Assembly: GCA_030037185.1 (NCBI GenBank)
Contig: JASHRR010000433.1
Coordinates: 1 to 8,082 of the forward strand
Direction of reading: 5' to 3'
DNA length: 8,082 nucleotides
Source: Xanthobacteraceae bacterium
Lineage (GTDB): Bacteria > Pseudomonadota > Alphaproteobacteria > Rhizobiales > Xanthobacteraceae
Shown: positions 6,916 to 8,082 of the stretch, piece after piece
How the letters are laid out: each line of letters opens with the position of its first letter
Numbering within the stretch: position 1 is the first letter of the stretch
Translations under genes and position numbers: made by a program
The notes under the pieces: generated by a model
Databases searched by the model: none
Seen by the model: the letters and a program-made list of their open reading frames with translations, nothing else
What the model was told of the DNA's origin: nothing

Positions 6916-7464
6916 TTAAGGCCGCGCGTCGGGCGATTTCGTGCGATCCTTGGCGGGCCACTGCTCGGAGACGGCAGGCAGCGGCGTTTCCTTGCCGGTG
7001 ATACGCTCCGGCGCGATGGCATAGAGCGTGACCTCGTCCAATCGCGGGTAATAGTGCTTTGGCCGACCTGAGTGGGGTCTGCCGTATTTCGCCATCAGCG
7101 CGTCAAAGAAACCTTGCTTGGCGAGCTCGCCTTCGACGATCCGGAGGGTGCCGAATACGATCACGCTGCGGTAGGCGACGGACGTGTCGCACGCGAAGCG
7201 GCCATAGTCGAAAACTTCGCCCGCTTCGTCGACCTCGAAGCAAACCCGCTGGTTGTGCTCAATGTTGGCGCGGAAGTGGCCGCGCGCCGATGGATTGTGG
7301 ACGAGCACCTCATTACCGGCCCACACATATAGCAGCGGCACGCAATAGGGCCACCCGTCAGCGCCGACGCTCGCGACCCGCCCGCAGAAGCCGCGCGTCA
7401 GAAATTCCAATGCCTGCTGATCGGTCATCAGCTTGTCCTTGCGGCGTATTGGCGGGGCGCTCAT
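6916..7464 (-). CDS. Pyridoxamine 5'-phosphate oxidase-like split-barrel flavoprotein (NimA-like)
   Basis: A 182-residue cytoplasmic protein resembling the PNPOx-like FMN-binding split-barrel superfamily, in the subgroup that includes 5-nitroimidazole reductase NimA. The N-terminal IRRKDKLMTDQQALEFL, the strand pair GRVASVGADGWPYCVPLLYVW (residues about 28-48), the HNPSARGHFRANIEHN segment (56-71) and the later CFEVDE and SVIVFGTLRIVE strands fit this fold. The terminal segment LDEVTLYAIAPERITGKE is typical of this group. True PNPOx enzymes make pyridoxal phosphate, but this small subgroup is mostly uncharacterised, so neither vitamin B6 synthesis nor nitroimidazole resistance should be assumed. 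The start is ATG 7464 because TTGGAG lies 6 nt upstream; the in-frame TTG at 7476 is part of that ribosome binding site. It is downstream of the amidase gene on the same strand, 81 nt away, with a hairpin between. Confidence 0.87.
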   Translation of the reverse strand: MSAPPIRRKDKLMTDQQALEFLTRGFCGRVASVGADGWPYCVPLLYVWAGNEVLVHNPSARGHFRANIEHNQRVCFEVDEAGEVFDYGRFACDTSVAYRSVIVFGTLRIVEGELAKQGFFDALMAKYGRPHSGRPKHYYPRLDEVTLYAIAPERITGKETPLPAVSEQWPAKDRTKSPDARP

Positions 7465-7483
7465 GCGATTCTCCAATCAGCGT

Positions 7484-7508
7484 GGTGGCCGGGCTTGTCC
7501 CGGTGACC
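7484..7508. repeat. GC-rich intergenic palindrome with CCGGG-CTTGT-CCCGG core
   Basis: GGTGGCCGGG (7484-7493) and CCCGGTGACC (7499-7508) form a 10-position stem with one wobble and one mismatch around a CTTGT loop. It sits in the 81-bp gap between the amidase stop and the start of the split-barrel gene. The core resembles a palindromic intergenic repeat I associate with Bradyrhizobium and relatives (GGCCGGGCTTGTCCCGGCC-like). That match is from memory, and only one clear copy is in this window. It could end, stabilise or divide the amidase transcript. Confidence 0.5.
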
Positions 7509-7545
7509 GAACGACAAATAATCCCGGTGGCTGGGAGAGGCCCCC

Positions 7546-8082
7546 CTACGGCTCCTTCGGGAGATTGAGTGAGGGAGTGGCAACCTGCGCCAGCAACGGC
7601 GGCAGCCGCCGGTTTGTCCAGCCGGTCGCCAGATCATAGGCATGGGCGAGCTGCAGGCAGGCGAGTTCGCCGTGACTGGGAGCGGCGATCTGGATTCCCA
7701 TCGGCAGGCCCGCGGCATTGAAGCCTGCCGGCACCGCCAGCGCCGGATTGCCCGCCATCGTGGTGGGGATCACCCCCTTCTGCCACTCGTAATAGATTTC
7801 CATCTTCACCCCGGCGATTTCCTTGGGCCAATCCAGGCTGGCGTTGAAGGGAAACAGCTGGGCCGTCGGCACGATGAAATAGTCATAGGTCTCGAAGAAG
7901 CGTCTCGTCGCGTGATACCACTCGGTGCGCACCGCCGACGCCGCCGTGATGTCGAGGGCGCTGAGCTGGTGTGCACTTTCGATCTCGAAGATTGCCTCCG
8001 GCTTTAACAGCATGCGTTTGGCCGGATCGCGGTAGTGAACGGAGAGCGCCGCTGCGGTCTGCCAGGCGCGCAGCGGCAAGAA
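7546..8082 (-). CDS. Amidase-signature family hydrolase, C-terminal part; N-terminus outside the window
   Basis: Reading leftward from the right edge gives 178 codons ending at TAG (7546-7548). The segment from GVIPTTMAGNPALAVPAGF through AAGLPMGIQIAAP to the HAYDLATGW helix is the hallmark C-terminal half of amidase-signature enzymes (GatA, AtzF and acylamidase relatives). The preceding RTEWYHATRRFFETYDYFIVPTA is the usual helix and strand before it. These enzymes hydrolyse amide bonds using a Ser-cisSer-Lys triad. That triad lies in the N-terminal part, which is not visible, so activity and substrate cannot be judged. Family members usually have about 450-500 residues, so roughly 300 are missing. 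The distance from gatB/gatC is unknown, but the TATGW-style ending and solitary setting suggest a catabolic amidase more than the tRNA amidotransferase subunit. No true start is within the window; the leftmost visible Leu codon is not one. Confidence 0.9.
   Translation of the reverse strand, partial: FLPLRAWQTAAALSVHYRDPAKRMLLKPEAIFEIESAHQLSALDITAASAVRTEWYHATRRFFETYDYFIVPTAQLFPFNASLDWPKEIAGVKMEIYYEWQKGVIPTTMAGNPALAVPAGFNAAGLPMGIQIAAPSHGELACLQLAHAYDLATGWTNRRLPPLLAQVATPSLNLPKEP

Noticed and set aside
7059..7568. A 169-codon plus-strand frame over the split-barrel gene.
   Set aside because: It is antisense to a gene with a strong ribosome binding site and recognisable fold. The product is Arg/Ser-rich and uninformative.

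Overview
The window looks like an ordinary, largely chromosomal stretch from a high-GC alphaproteobacterium, most likely Hyphomicrobiales (Bradyrhizobium/Rhodopseudomonas-like relatives). The reasons are the high GC content, the sdhE-mfd gene order, the style of the Mfd and GYF_2-type proteins, and a GC-rich intergenic hairpin with a CCGGG-CTTGT-CCCGG core that resembles palindromes common in bradyrhizobial genomes. The taxonomic call is inference, not a database result.

Layout. (1) Positions 1-796, minus strand: an AraC-family transcription regulator, cut by the left edge just after its DNA-binding domain begins. (2) 797-1077: a divergent intergenic region. It has a tandem GCAA/TTGC operator-like element next to the regulator start, a candidate sigma70-type promoter for the plus strand, and two consecutive GC-rich hairpins, each followed by TTTT. 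The second hairpin contains the ribosome binding site of the next gene. (3) 1078-1404, plus: sdhE (cptB), a flavinylation factor for succinate dehydrogenase. (4) 1654-5223, plus: complete mfd, the transcription-repair coupling factor, with all expected domains and helicase motifs intact. (5) 5455-6789, plus: a membrane protein with an N-terminal GYF_2-like domain, one transmembrane helix and an unrecognised C-terminal helical domain. (6) 6916-7464, minus: a pyridoxamine 5'-phosphate oxidase-like flavin-binding split-barrel protein. (7) 7546-8082, minus: the C-terminal part of an amidase-signature hydrolase, cut by the right edge.

How the genes relate. sdhE and mfd are unrelated in function but often adjacent in this lineage. 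A 249-bp gap separates them here, so mfd may have its own promoter. The GYF_2 protein follows mfd by 231 bp, again enough for a separate promoter. It converges on the split-barrel gene, and a perfect 9-bp inverted repeat lies between the two. The amidase and split-barrel genes run in the same direction, separated by the hairpin element.

I found no phage, transposon, CRISPR, tRNA or defence-type system. I see no clear evidence of a new multi-gene system. The least ordinary items are the double-hairpin leader of sdhE, the uncharacterised GYF_2 membrane protein, and the tandem palindromes upstream of the AraC-type gene.
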